Below, in pieces: positions 7,416 to 15,098 of a stretch of 15,298 nt of DNA (positions are counted from its first letter, which is position 1; every line of letters begins with the position of its first letter). The translations under genes and the position numbers were made by a program. The notes under the pieces are model-generated. The model ran no database searches. It saw only the letters and a program-made list of their open reading frames with translations, and had not been told where the DNA came from. Source of the stretch: JBGSWL01 sp041752455 (GTDB taxonomy: Bacteria; Pseudomonadota; Alphaproteobacteria; Rhizobiales; Rhizobiaceae); assembly GCA_041752455.1 (NCBI GenBank), contig JBGSWL010000052.1, positions 1 to 15,298 on the forward strand, read 5' to 3'.

Positions 7416-7431
7416 CGCACGACCGGGACAA
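7401..7431 (+). other. Weak hairpin at the transporter/enzyme junction
   Basis: TTGCCCGG (7401-7408) can pair with CCGGG-A-CAA (7423-7431) with a single bulged A and a 14-base loop that includes the ATPase stop codon. It marks the change from transporter to enzyme genes and might tune read-through. No T tract follows, and a match of this size could be chance in GC-rich DNA. Confidence 0.25.
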
Positions 7432-7461
7432 GAACCGCAGAAGACAAATCGGGGAAAAACA

Positions 7462-8793
7462 ATGGCAGTCCGCTGGCTGAAATCCGCCAAACCAGAAAAT
7501 GAGCGCGCACAGGATGACGCAAAGGTGCGCGCCAACGTCGAAGCCATACTTGCCGACATCGGGGCGCGCGGCGATGCGGCTGTGCGCGACCTTTCGGCAA
7601 AGTTCGACAACTATGCTCCCGCCGCGTTCCGCCTCAGCGACGAAGATGTTGCCGCGCTGATGAACAAGGTCTCGGCCCAGGAGATGCACGACATCCGCTT
7701 TGCGCAGGAGCAGGTGCGCAACTTTGCGCGCATCCAGCGCGACTCGATGAAAGACGTGGAGATCGAAACGCTTCCGGGCGTTATCCTCGGCCACAAGAAC
7801 ATTCCCGTGCAGTCCGTCGGCTGCTATGTGCCCGGCGGCAAGTTCCCGATGGTTGCCTCGGCCCACATGTCGGTCGCGACCGCCGATGTGGCCGGCGTAC
7901 CGCGCATCGTCGCCTGTACCCCGCCCTTCAAGGGCGAGCCGAACCCGGCGGTGATTGCCGCCATCAAGCTTGGCGGCGCCCACGAAATCCATGTCCTCGG
8001 CGGCATCCAGGCCGTCGGCGCGATGGCCATCGGCACGGAAACGATCAAGCCGGTACACATGCTGGTCGGGCCTGGCAACGCCTTCGTTGCAGAAGCAAAA
8101 CGCCAGCTGTTCGGCCGCGTCGGCATCGACCTGTTTGCCGGGCCGACCGAGACCATGGTGATTGCCGATGAGACCGGGGCCGATGCCGAACTCTGCGCCA
8201 CCGATCTGCTCGGCCAGGCCGAACACGGCTACAACTCGCCGGCCGTTCTCGTCACCAATTCGGAAAAGCTGGCCCGTGCGACGATGGACGAAATCGCCCG
8301 CCTGCTTACCATCTTGCCGACCGCCGATACGGCGGCGAAAAGCTGGGCGGACTATGGCGAGATCATTGTCTGCGACACTTATGATGAGATGCTTGCGGTG
8401 GCCGACGACATCGCATCCGAGCACGTGCAGGTGATGACGGACCGGGATGACTGGTTCCTCGAACACATGACCTGCTACGGCGCGCTGTTTCTCGGCGCGC
8501 GCACCAATGTTGCCAATGGCGACAAGGTGATCGGTACCAACCACACGCTTCCGACGAAGAAGGCCGGCCGCTACACGGGCGGGCTCTGGGTCGGCAAGTT
8601 CTTGAAGACCCACTCCTACCAGAAGGTGCTGACCGACGAGGCCGCCGCGTTGATCGGCGAATACGGCTCGCGCCTGTGCATCCTCGAAGGTTTTGTCGGC
8701 CATGCCGAACAGTGCAATGTGCGCGTGCGTCGCTATGGCGGGCGCAACGTGCCCTATGGTGCGGCGGCTGAACCCAAGCTGGCAGCGGAGTGA
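7462..8793 (+). CDS. Histidinol-dehydrogenase-fold NAD-dependent alcohol dehydrogenase
   Basis: This 443-residue zinc enzyme belongs to the HisD fold, whose members oxidise a primary alcohol to a carboxylate using NAD in two steps. The key residues seen in true HisD are retained by alignment by eye. Zinc ligands are Q252 and H255 (in DLLGQAEHG), D354 (before KVIGTNHTLPT) and H414 (in FVGHAEQ). The catalytic pair is E320-H321 (SEHVQVM). The cofactor-side motifs SVGCYVPGGKFPM and VGPGNAFVAEAKRQLFG are also present. Its place behind an ABC importer, away from any his genes, argues against histidine synthesis. The closest described non-histidine relative I can name is the sulfopropanediol 3-dehydrogenase HpsN, and databases often give that name; I cannot confirm the substrate. 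ATG 7462 is preceded by GGGGA with 6-7 bases spacing; upstream in-frame sequence antisense-overlaps nothing useful and belongs to the ATPase gene. Confidence 0.92.
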   Translation: MAVRWLKSAKPENERAQDDAKVRANVEAILADIGARGDAAVRDLSAKFDNYAPAAFRLSDEDVAALMNKVSAQEMHDIRFAQEQVRNFARIQRDSMKDVEIETLPGVILGHKNIPVQSVGCYVPGGKFPMVASAHMSVATADVAGVPRIVACTPPFKGEPNPAVIAAIKLGGAHEIHVLGGIQAVGAMAIGTETIKPVHMLVGPGNAFVAEAKRQLFGRVGIDLFAGPTETMVIADETGADAELCATDLLGQAEHGYNSPAVLVTNSEKLARATMDEIARLLTILPTADTAAKSWADYGEIIVCDTYDEMLAVADDIASEHVQVMTDRDDWFLEHMTCYGALFLGARTNVANGDKVIGTNHTLPTKKAGRYTGGLWVGKFLKTHSYQKVLTDEAAALIGEYGSRLCILEGFVGHAEQCNVRVRRYGGRNVPYGAAAEPKLAAE

Positions 8794-8802
8794 CCTGAAG
8801 CC

Positions 8803-9840
8803 ATGGCTGCCAAAGCCCTCGGAGCGCTGATCCTGCCCTTCCGCAAAGCGGCAGAAACCGCAAACGCGCGAGAGCTGCGCGCAGCGCTTGGCGCATTGTT
8901 GTCGCCCGCCGCAACGGTCCGCACGTGCCACCCGTTCGGTGACGTTGCCGGGCCGGAGGCGCTGTTTACGAACTGCTACTCGCCGTTGCTGGAGGCGATG
9001 CCGGACCTTGAACGCCGCGACATGATCGTCGTTTCCGGCACGACACCGGACGGGCAGGACTGGATCGGTTGCATGGGCAATTACATGGGAACCTTCGTTG
9101 CGCCCTTCCTCGATATTCCGCCAACCGGGCATCTGGCGCACATGCGCTACCACGAATTCTTCCGGGTGGAGGACGAAAGGGTCACAGAGGTGCAGGCGAT
9201 CTGGGACATTCCTGAACTGATGATGCAGGCGGGTGCCTGGCCGATGGCGCCGCAGCTTGGCAAGTTCCTGTGCACGCCCGCGCCGATGTCCGGCGACGGC
9301 CTTCTCGCATCCGGAGACGGCAGCGCCGCAATGGATCACGTGATCGCCATGCTTACCGATCTGTGCAAGCACCCGGCCGATCCCGACCCGGCGGTCATGC
9401 GACTGGACCGCTACTGGCATCCGCGCTTCAACTGGTATGGCCCTGCCGGTATCGGCACGGGGCGCGGCATTGCCGGTTTCCGCAACTGGCACCAGATCCC
9501 GTTCCTGCGCGCCATGCCCGACCGCAAGCTTGATGCGATGGGCGACCTGATGAGCCATTGGATCGCGGCGGGCGACTATGTCGCCGAGACCGGATGGCCC
9601 AACATGCGCCTGACACTGACCGGTGACGGGTGGATGGGCGTTGCACCGGCGGGAAGGGAGGTGCTGCTGCGCAGCCTCGATTTCTGGCGGCTGGAAGGCG
9701 GGCTGATCCGCGAGAACTGGGTTCTGGTCGATCTTCTCGATCTTTACCGGCAGGTCGGCGTCGATGTGTTGGCGCGCATGGGCGAATTCAACAAGGCCCG
9801 CGTGCCGGGCCGGGTGCGGTATCCGGTGGGTGCCGCATGA
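8803..9840 (+). CDS. SnoaL/NTF2-like double-domain protein B
   Basis: This 345-residue protein starts 10 bases after the HisD-fold gene; GGAG at 8787-8790 is a distant ribosome binding site. It is a clear paralogue of protein A at 1884-2942. Shared landmarks are a PDLERRD motif, YWHPRFNWYGPAGIGT with W211-P214, WHQIPF, and EGGLIRENWV followed by a DLLDL segment. The arrangement suggests two tandem SnoaL-like cone domains. Members of this superfamily carry out cyclisation, dehydration, hydrolysis or isomerisation of small molecules, usually without a metal. No precise reaction can be assigned. Its stop overlaps the SDR start as ATGATGA, so the two are translationally coupled. An alternative is a purely binding role, but conserved polar aromatic motifs favour an enzyme. 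Confidence 0.9.
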   Translation: MAAKALGALILPFRKAAETANARELRAALGALLSPAATVRTCHPFGDVAGPEALFTNCYSPLLEAMPDLERRDMIVVSGTTPDGQDWIGCMGNYMGTFVAPFLDIPPTGHLAHMRYHEFFRVEDERVTEVQAIWDIPELMMQAGAWPMAPQLGKFLCTPAPMSGDGLLASGDGSAAMDHVIAMLTDLCKHPADPDPAVMRLDRYWHPRFNWYGPAGIGTGRGIAGFRNWHQIPFLRAMPDRKLDAMGDLMSHWIAAGDYVAETGWPNMRLTLTGDGWMGVAPAGREVLLRSLDFWRLEGGLIRENWVLVDLLDLYRQVGVDVLARMGEFNKARVPGRVRYPVGAA

Positions 9841-10601
9841 TGCTGCCACGCACGCCATCCTTCCGCCTTGACGGGCGCGTGGCGCTGGTCGCCGGTGCGT
9901 CGTCCGGGATCGGCCTTGCCGCCGCCAGCGCACTCGCTGAAGCCGGGGCTCATGTCGTTTGCATGGCGCGGTCCGTTGTCCGGCTTCAGGATACTGTTGA
10001 CGCCATGAAAGCCGAAGGCTGGTCCGCCGAAGCGCTGGTTGCCGACGTGACCAACACCGCCGCAATGGCCTCAGCCATCGGCGCCATGGAACGCCTCGAC
10101 ATTTGCGTGAACTCGGCAGGCATCGCCCGCCACGGTCCGGCGCTCACAACCACGCCGGACGATTTCGACACCGTGGCCGCCGTCAACTGGAAAGCGGCGC
10201 ATTTCCTCGCGCGCGAAGCTGCGAAAAAGATGATCGCCGGAGGCAAGGGCGGTTCGATTGTCACCATCTCCTCGCAGATGGGCCATGTCGGCGGCATCGA
10301 CCGCACGGTCTATGCCGCTTCCAAGCATGCGGTCGAGGGAATGACCAAGGCCATGGCCATCGAGTGGGGGCCGCACGACGTTCGCGTCAACACGGTCTGC
10401 CCGACCTTTATCCGCACGCCGCTGACACAGGCGACCTTCGACAATCCGGAGCGGGTCGACTGGATCCGTTCCAAGATCAAGCTCGGTCGTGTTGGCGAGG
10501 TGGAGGACATCATGGGCGCGGTTGTCTTCCTCGCCTCCGATGCCAGCGCGCTCGTAACCGGAACACACATCATCGTCGATGGCGGCTGGACCGCCGGATA
10601 A
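9837..10601 (+). CDS. Short-chain dehydrogenase/reductase (SDR)
   Basis: This 254-residue classical SDR would interconvert a hydroxyl and a carbonyl group with NAD(P). The glycine-rich cofactor motif is GASSGIG at residues 20-26. NSAG lies at the end of the central strand, the catalytic set is S146, Y159 and K163 (YAASK), and the C-terminus is the usual VDGGWTAG. R45 at the end of the second strand, with no Asp there, suggests preference for NADP(H) (inference). Two adjacent ATG codons, 9837 and 9840, are possible starts; both overlap the stop of protein B. No separate ribosome binding site is needed if translation is coupled. In this operon it is the natural second oxidation step beside the HisD-fold enzyme. 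Confidence 0.94.
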   Translation: MMLPRTPSFRLDGRVALVAGASSGIGLAAASALAEAGAHVVCMARSVVRLQDTVDAMKAEGWSAEALVADVTNTAAMASAIGAMERLDICVNSAGIARHGPALTTTPDDFDTVAAVNWKAAHFLAREAAKKMIAGGKGGSIVTISSQMGHVGGIDRTVYAASKHAVEGMTKAMAIEWGPHDVRVNTVCPTFIRTPLTQATFDNPERVDWIRSKIKLGRVGEVEDIMGAVVFLASDASALVTGTHIIVDGGWTAG

Positions 10602-10614
10602 GGATGCAAGAACA

Positions 10615-11598
10615 ATGACGTTCGAAGGATTTTCACAGCGCTGGAAGCACTTTCCCGATTACATCATCGGGATCACCCGCGAGATCTGGGAAGAGCGCGG
10701 CATCGAGACGTTGAACCGATACTATTCGCACGACATCCCGGTGCGCACGCCGATGGGCATCCAGCGCGGCAACCAGGCTGTTATTGCTTCGACCATGGCA
10801 ACCATCAACGAGTTCCCGGACCGGGAACTGCTTGGCGAAGATGTGATCTGGTCCGGGGATGCGCAGACCGGCTACTTGTCCTCACACCGGCTGCTGACCA
10901 CCGCCACGCACAGCCGCGACGGCCAGTTCGGCAAGGCAACCGGCAAGCACTGGACGGTCCGCGTGATCGCCGACTGTGCGGCGAAAGCCGACACGATCTA
11001 TGACGAGTGGCTGGTGCGCGACTATGGCGGCCTTGTGCGCCAACTCGGTTTCGAGCCGCGCGCCTTTGCTGCATCGCTGATCGCGCGCGAGGGTGGGCCG
11101 GAAGCCTGCGCCCGCCCGTTCACGCCGGAGATGGATGTCGATGGCGGCTATCATGGCACCGGCAACGACAACGAATGGGGTCAGCGCTACGAGGCGATCC
11201 TCAAGGGCCTGATGGACACGGATTTCAACCTGGTTGTCCGCGACTATGACCGCGCCGTGATCGGCGAATATGCCGGGTCGGTGACGGCGATCAGCCATGG
11301 TCCGGTGCAGCAATTCTGGATCGGCCTGCGCTCGTCCTTTCCCGATGCCACCTTCCGCATCCACCACCGGATCGGCATGGAGGGCGGCATGATGAGCCCG
11401 CGCGCGGCGATCCGCTGGTCGCTCGACGGAACCCATTCAGGCTGGGGCGCTTTCGGCAGGCCGACCGGCGCGAAGGTGCATGTCATGGGCATGAGCCATG
11501 CCGAGTTCGGCCCTTGGGGCCTTCGCCGCGAATACACGCTCTATGACGAAGTTGCGATCTGGAAGCAGATCCTCATTGAGACCGGAGAGACCGTATGA
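10615..11598 (+). CDS. SnoaL/NTF2-like double-domain protein C
   Basis: This 327-residue protein appears to hold two SnoaL-like domains. The first covers about residues 12-150, with RYYSHDIPVRTPMG and a strand-rich HWTVRVIADC. The second covers about 185-320, with YDRAVIGEYAG, FPDATFRIHH, HSGWGAFGRPTGAKVHVMGMSH and YTLYDEVAIWKQI. It lacks the WHP and WYGP signatures of proteins A and B, so it is a separate branch and not a recent duplicate. AAGGA (10600-10604) overlaps the SDR stop and lies about 10 bases ahead of ATG 10615. The stop overlaps the bicupin start as ATGA. The likely role is a cyclase, dehydratase, isomerase or ester-cyclase-like reaction on a pathway intermediate; the reaction is unknown. 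Confidence 0.88.
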   Translation: MTFEGFSQRWKHFPDYIIGITREIWEERGIETLNRYYSHDIPVRTPMGIQRGNQAVIASTMATINEFPDRELLGEDVIWSGDAQTGYLSSHRLLTTATHSRDGQFGKATGKHWTVRVIADCAAKADTIYDEWLVRDYGGLVRQLGFEPRAFAASLIAREGGPEACARPFTPEMDVDGGYHGTGNDNEWGQRYEAILKGLMDTDFNLVVRDYDRAVIGEYAGSVTAISHGPVQQFWIGLRSSFPDATFRIHHRIGMEGGMMSPRAAIRWSLDGTHSGWGAFGRPTGAKVHVMGMSHAEFGPWGLRREYTLYDEVAIWKQILIETGETV

Positions 11599-12563
11599 CA
11601 CCCGCCCAAATGGAAGCCCGCCTGGTCCGCTACGGCGACCTTCAACCGTGCAAGACCGCCTTCATCGATGCCCATACGCCCGGCAGCGACCAGAAGGAGA
11701 ACTTCACGATCATCGGCGGCGGTGTCAGCGAAAGCCCGGACCAGCACGTGCACATCACCATTCCGCACGGCTTCAACATCGGTGCGGCCGGCCAGCCGCC
11801 CAAGTGCCGCAACTCGATGCACAACCATCGCACGGCCGAAGTCTTCTTTGTGCTCAGGGGCCGCTGGCGCTTCTTCTGGGGCGAAAAGGGTGACGCCGGC
11901 GAAGTGATCATGGAAGAAGGTGACATCTTCAACATTCCCACCAACATTTTCCGCGGTTTCGAGAATATCGGCACGGACTACGGGATGATCATGGCGATCC
12001 TTGGCGGCGATGATGCCGGCGGCGGCGTCATCTGGGCGCCGCACGTCATCGAGGATGCAAAGGCCCATGGCCTTGTGCTTGGTGAAAACGGCAAGCTCTA
12101 CGACACCAAAAAGGGCGAAAGCCTTCCCGATGGCGTAAAGCCGATGCCGCTGCTGACCCGCGAGGACGTCGCCAAGGTGGATTGCCCCACCCCCGCCGAG
12201 GTCGTCGGCGGCTATGTCCGCCGCTATCTGGACTTGGTGGCACTTGCCCAGACCGGCCCGGTCTCGGTGATCGGCGAGACCGGAAGCATCCGGGACAGGC
12301 CCGGCTTCGAGGTTGATTTCATCACGCGCCGCTCCGCGAGCGCAAAGCGGCACAGCCACGACCGGCCTGTGGTGCTGATGCCGGTCAAAGGGCACTGGCG
12401 CCTTGAATGGGATGGCGGCCAGATGACGCTTGCGCCCGGCGACACGATGAGCGTTCCGGAACATCTGGCCCACACGTGCACACCGTCGATGACCGGCGAG
12501 GCCGCCCTCTACCGGATCATTGCCACGGACGATCCGGCTGGCCCCACCTGGAAGCCGTCATGA
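11595..12563 (+). CDS. Bicupin protein, probable metalloenzyme
   Basis: This 322-residue protein contains two cupin barrels. The first carries H76-N-H78 and E82 (MHNHRTAEVFFVLRGRW), but its second motif, GDIFNIPTNIFRGF, has R120 where the fourth metal ligand (His) normally sits. The second has H253-S-H255 and a proper GDTMSVPEHLAHTC motif with H293, but lacks the usual Glu after HxH (PVVLM instead). Each site thus lacks one of four standard ligands, and either may still bind iron, manganese or zinc. Bicupins include ring-cleaving dioxygenases such as gentisate 1,2-dioxygenase, and also isomerases and decarboxylases; no reaction can be fixed here. The start ATG 11595 overlaps the stop of protein C by four bases, with GGAGAG just upstream. 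It is the last gene before the antisense Uma2-type gene, only 5 bases away. Confidence 0.88.
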   Translation: MTPAQMEARLVRYGDLQPCKTAFIDAHTPGSDQKENFTIIGGGVSESPDQHVHITIPHGFNIGAAGQPPKCRNSMHNHRTAEVFFVLRGRWRFFWGEKGDAGEVIMEEGDIFNIPTNIFRGFENIGTDYGMIMAILGGDDAGGGVIWAPHVIEDAKAHGLVLGENGKLYDTKKGESLPDGVKPMPLLTREDVAKVDCPTPAEVVGGYVRRYLDLVALAQTGPVSVIGETGSIRDRPGFEVDFITRRSASAKRHSHDRPVVLMPVKGHWRLEWDGGQMTLAPGDTMSVPEHLAHTCTPSMTGEAALYRIIATDDPAGPTWKPS

Positions 12564-12568
12564 CCGGG

Positions 12569-13171
12569 TCAGGAACCGGCTGCGGGAACAGCCGAAACGG
12601 CCTCCGGCAGGTCGATGAAGATGTCTGCAACGTCGATGGCAAATCCCGGCGGGTCGAACGTCACTTTGCCGGTCTCGCCGATGATCTTCGTCGTGATCGT
12701 CTCGCCGTCGCGCTGGTGGTGGACAACGCTGCGCTCGCTGATCAGGACGATCAGATAGTGCTCGATCGACGGGACGGTGAAGTAGCGCGTGAACTTGGTG
12801 ATCGCGTCCAGCTTCTGGCTCGACGGGGAGGTGACTTCGACGACAATCACGGGATCTTCGAGCAGGATTGCGTCCGGCTCGGACCGCTTGCAGCTGACCG
12901 ATGCGTCCGGTTCGAACTTGGAATGGTTGTCGATCTTGATCGAGACTCCGTCCACGAAAGCCTGGCACGGGAGCCCGGCCTTGCGAATACTGTCGCGCAT
13001 GGCGATGGCCACGCCCATTTTCGCCACTGCATGGGCAATGCGTTCGGACTGCATCGTGAAGATGCGGCCGTCGAGCATTTCGTGGCGCCCGTCGCGTCCT
13101 TCTTCCCATTCGAGGAATTCCTCGACGGTCATCTTCTTTCCGGCGGGGTTTGCAAGAGCCGGCGCGTTCAT
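12569..13171 (-). CDS. Uma2-family (DUF820) PD-(D/E)XK nuclease-like protein
   Basis: This 200-residue protein is encoded against the operon. ATG 13171 (minus) is preceded by a near-ideal AAGGAGA with 6-base spacing. The Uma2 pattern is clear: MTVEEFLEWEE, then HEMLDGRIFTM and a loop ending in PDASV. The nuclease core follows as VIVVEVTSPSSQKLDAITKFTRYF, and then IEHYLIVL. The putative metal-binding acids are the Asp of PDASV and the Glu of VVEV, with the Lys of DAITK as the third core element. Family members are abundant in cyanobacteria, actinobacteria and some proteobacteria, and their biological role is unsettled. Its position between bicupin (convergent, 5 bases) and MetE-like gene (divergent, 68 bases) looks like insertion of a self-contained unit into an older operon. 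No link to the pathway is evident. Confidence 0.9.
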   Translation of the reverse strand: MNAPALANPAGKKMTVEEFLEWEEGRDGRHEMLDGRIFTMQSERIAHAVAKMGVAIAMRDSIRKAGLPCQAFVDGVSIKIDNHSKFEPDASVSCKRSEPDAILLEDPVIVVEVTSPSSQKLDAITKFTRYFTVPSIEHYLIVLISERSVVHHQRDGETITTKIIGETGKVTFDPPGFAIDVADIFIDLPEAVSAVPAAGS

Positions 13172-13239
13172 CTTGTGTCTCCTTGCCGTTCCGCTCTTCC
13201 CATACCAGAAACCGCCTCGCCATGCCATCAGAGGATAAA

Positions 13240-14373
13240 ATGACCACGATCCCCGTCACCCATGTCGGCTCGCTGCCGCGCACCCAGAAGGTCGTCGATT
13301 TCATTTTCGCGCGCGAACGCGAAGAACCATACGACGCAGCCGCCTTCGACGCCGCGATGACCGAGGCGATGGACGAGACCGTGCGCCGCCAGGTCGAGGC
13401 CGGGGTCGGCATCGTCTCCGACGGTGAAACCTCGAAAATCAGCTACGCCACTTACGTCAAGGACCGCTACACGGGCTTTTCCGGCGACAGCCCGCGCAAT
13501 GCGCCGGCCGATCTCAAGCTGTTCCCGACTTTTCTCGATCGGCTGGCGCGCGAAGGCGGGACGCCGAAATATGCCCGTCCCATGTGCACTGGCGCGGTGG
13601 CATCGAAAGGGCAGGGCGAACTGGAAAAGGACATCGCCAACCTCAAGGCGGCGATGGCCAAACACGGCGCCGAGCGCGGGTTCATGAACGCCGCTTCGCC
13701 CGGTGTCATCTCGCTTTTCCTGCAGAACGCCCACTACAAGGACCGCGAGGCCTATCTGTGGGCGCTGGCGGACGCCATGAAGGCAGAATACGAGACCATT
13801 GTGGCGTCCGGCCTCGACCTGCAACTCGACTGCCCGGATCTGGCGCTGTCACGGCACATGCTGTTCACGGACTTGTCGGACGAGCAATTCGTCAAGGTCG
13901 CCGACATGCATGTGGAGGCGCTGAACCATGCGCTGCGCGACGTGCCGCAGGACAAGGTGCGCATCCATATCTGCTGGGGCAATTACGAGGGGCCGCATGT
14001 CTGCGATATCGACATGGCCAAGGTCCTGTCCACGCTGATGCGCGCCAAGGCGCGATACATCCTGTTCGAGACCTCCAATCCGCGCCACGCCCATGAATGG
14101 ACCGTGTTCCGCGACCGCAAGTCCGAGATCCCGGATGATCGCGTGCTCGTGCCGGGTGTCGTTGACACGACGACCAATTTCGTCGAGCACCCGGAACTGG
14201 TCGCACAGCGGCTTGACCGGTTCACGCAAATCGTCGGGGCGGACCGGGTGATGGCCGGCTCCGATTGCGGCTTTGGCACATTTGCCGGGTTTGGTGCTGT
14301 CGATCCGGAGATCGCCTATGCCAAGCTGAAGACGCTGTCCGAAGGCGCCGCGATCGCCGCAAGCCGGGCCTGA
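13240..14373 (+). CDS. MetE C-terminal-domain-like zinc protein (cobalamin-independent methyl/alkyl transferase family)
   Basis: This 377-residue protein matches only the C-terminal catalytic barrel of MetE; the usual 750-residue enzyme has an N-terminal half absent here. The zinc site is intact by eye: H243 and C245 (RIHICWG), E277 (LFETSNPRH) and C343 (GSDCGFGT). The N-terminus has the family phrase THVGSLPR. QLDCPDLAL resembles the QIDEP homocysteine-binding segment but is altered. The family includes core methionine synthases and epoxyalkane:coenzyme M transferase, which use the zinc to activate a thiol. Here a thiol-linked alkyl transfer in catabolism is likelier than methionine synthesis (inference). 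GAGGA at 13231-13235 supports ATG 13240; ATG 13222 would add six residues. The hydrolase follows after 7 bases. Because of the antisense gene upstream, it may have its own promoter, but no clear boxes were found. Confidence 0.9.
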   Translation: MTTIPVTHVGSLPRTQKVVDFIFAREREEPYDAAAFDAAMTEAMDETVRRQVEAGVGIVSDGETSKISYATYVKDRYTGFSGDSPRNAPADLKLFPTFLDRLAREGGTPKYARPMCTGAVASKGQGELEKDIANLKAAMAKHGAERGFMNAASPGVISLFLQNAHYKDREAYLWALADAMKAEYETIVASGLDLQLDCPDLALSRHMLFTDLSDEQFVKVADMHVEALNHALRDVPQDKVRIHICWGNYEGPHVCDIDMAKVLSTLMRAKARYILFETSNPRHAHEWTVFRDRKSEIPDDRVLVPGVVDTTTNFVEHPELVAQRLDRFTQIVGADRVMAGSDCGFGTFAGFGAVDPEIAYAKLKTLSEGAAIAASRA

Positions 14374-14380
14374 TCGATCC

Positions 14381-15097
14381 ATGGCGCGCGAAACGCTTGT
14401 CCTGCTGCCCGGCATGATGTGCGACGCGCGACTGTTCGGTCCGCAGGTGGACGCATTCGGCGACCGCCATGACATCCTTGTGCCGGACCTTGTCCAGCCG
14501 TCGATAGCCGCCATGGCCGCCCATGTGCTTGCAACGGCGCCGCCCGGGCCACTCAACGTGGCGGGCCTTTCCATGGGCGGGATCGTCGCGATGGCGATGG
14601 CCGGCATGGCACCGGGGTGCATTGCGCGGCTTGCGCTTGTCGACACCAACCACCTTGCCGATGCGCCAGAGCGTTATGCCGTGCGCAACCGCCAGATCGA
14701 CGATGTGGAAGCCGGGCGCCTGCGCGAGGTGATCGTCGATGAAATGAAGCCGGTCTATCTGGCGGAACGGAACCGGGGGAATAGGAACCTTCTCGACCTC
14801 CTGGTCACCATGGCGATGGATGTCGGTCCGGATGCCTTTGTCGCCCAGTCGCTGGCACTGCGCGACCGGCCGGACCATTCGGAGGCCTTGCGCGCTTTCA
14901 AAGGCCCGGCGCTTGTCCTTTGCGGCGAGGAGGACCGGCTTTGCCCGGTGGAACGGCACCGGCAGATCGCCGGTCTGATGGATGCTGCCGAACTCGTCAT
15001 CGTGCCGGGTGCGGGGCACATTTCGACGCTGGAGAATGCCCCGGCGGTCAATGCGGCATTGGAGACATGGCTGGCGCTGCCGGCGGGAGGATCATGA
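14381..15097 (+). CDS. Alpha/beta-fold hydrolase
   Basis: This 238-residue protein shows a complete serine hydrolase triad: nucleophile S64 in GLSMGG, acid D185 in GEEDRLCP and H213 in GAGHIS. The oxyanion-hole region is LLPGMMCDARLF near the N-terminus. A short helical lid lies between about residues 95 and 165. It probably hydrolyses an ester, lactone or C-C bond of a pathway intermediate in the cytoplasm; no signal peptide is present. The gene starts 7 bases after the MetE-like gene and its stop overlaps the region of the next ribosome binding site, so it is co-transcribed. The substrate cannot be read from sequence. Confidence 0.92.
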   Translation: MARETLVLLPGMMCDARLFGPQVDAFGDRHDILVPDLVQPSIAAMAAHVLATAPPGPLNVAGLSMGGIVAMAMAGMAPGCIARLALVDTNHLADAPERYAVRNRQIDDVEAGRLREVIVDEMKPVYLAERNRGNRNLLDLLVTMAMDVGPDAFVAQSLALRDRPDHSEALRAFKGPALVLCGEEDRLCPVERHRQIAGLMDAAELVIVPGAGHISTLENAPAVNAALETWLALPAGGS

Positions 15098-15098
15098 C

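Noticed and set aside
5610..7610. 666-codon minus-strand open frame across permease 2 and the ATPase
   Set aside because: It mirrors genes with complete ABC motifs and has low-complexity charged composition; a shadow of high third-position GC.
7300..10065. 921-codon minus-strand open frame
   Set aside because: It is antisense to the HisD-fold, SnoaL-like B and SDR genes. Its composition (Arg, His, Gly rich) is that of a shadow frame in GC-rich DNA, and no domain is recognisable.
12577..12594. CGGCTG/CAGCCG hairpin just after the bicupin stop
   Set aside because: Only 6 bp with no T tract and it lies inside the coding end of the Uma2-type gene; too weak to call a terminator.
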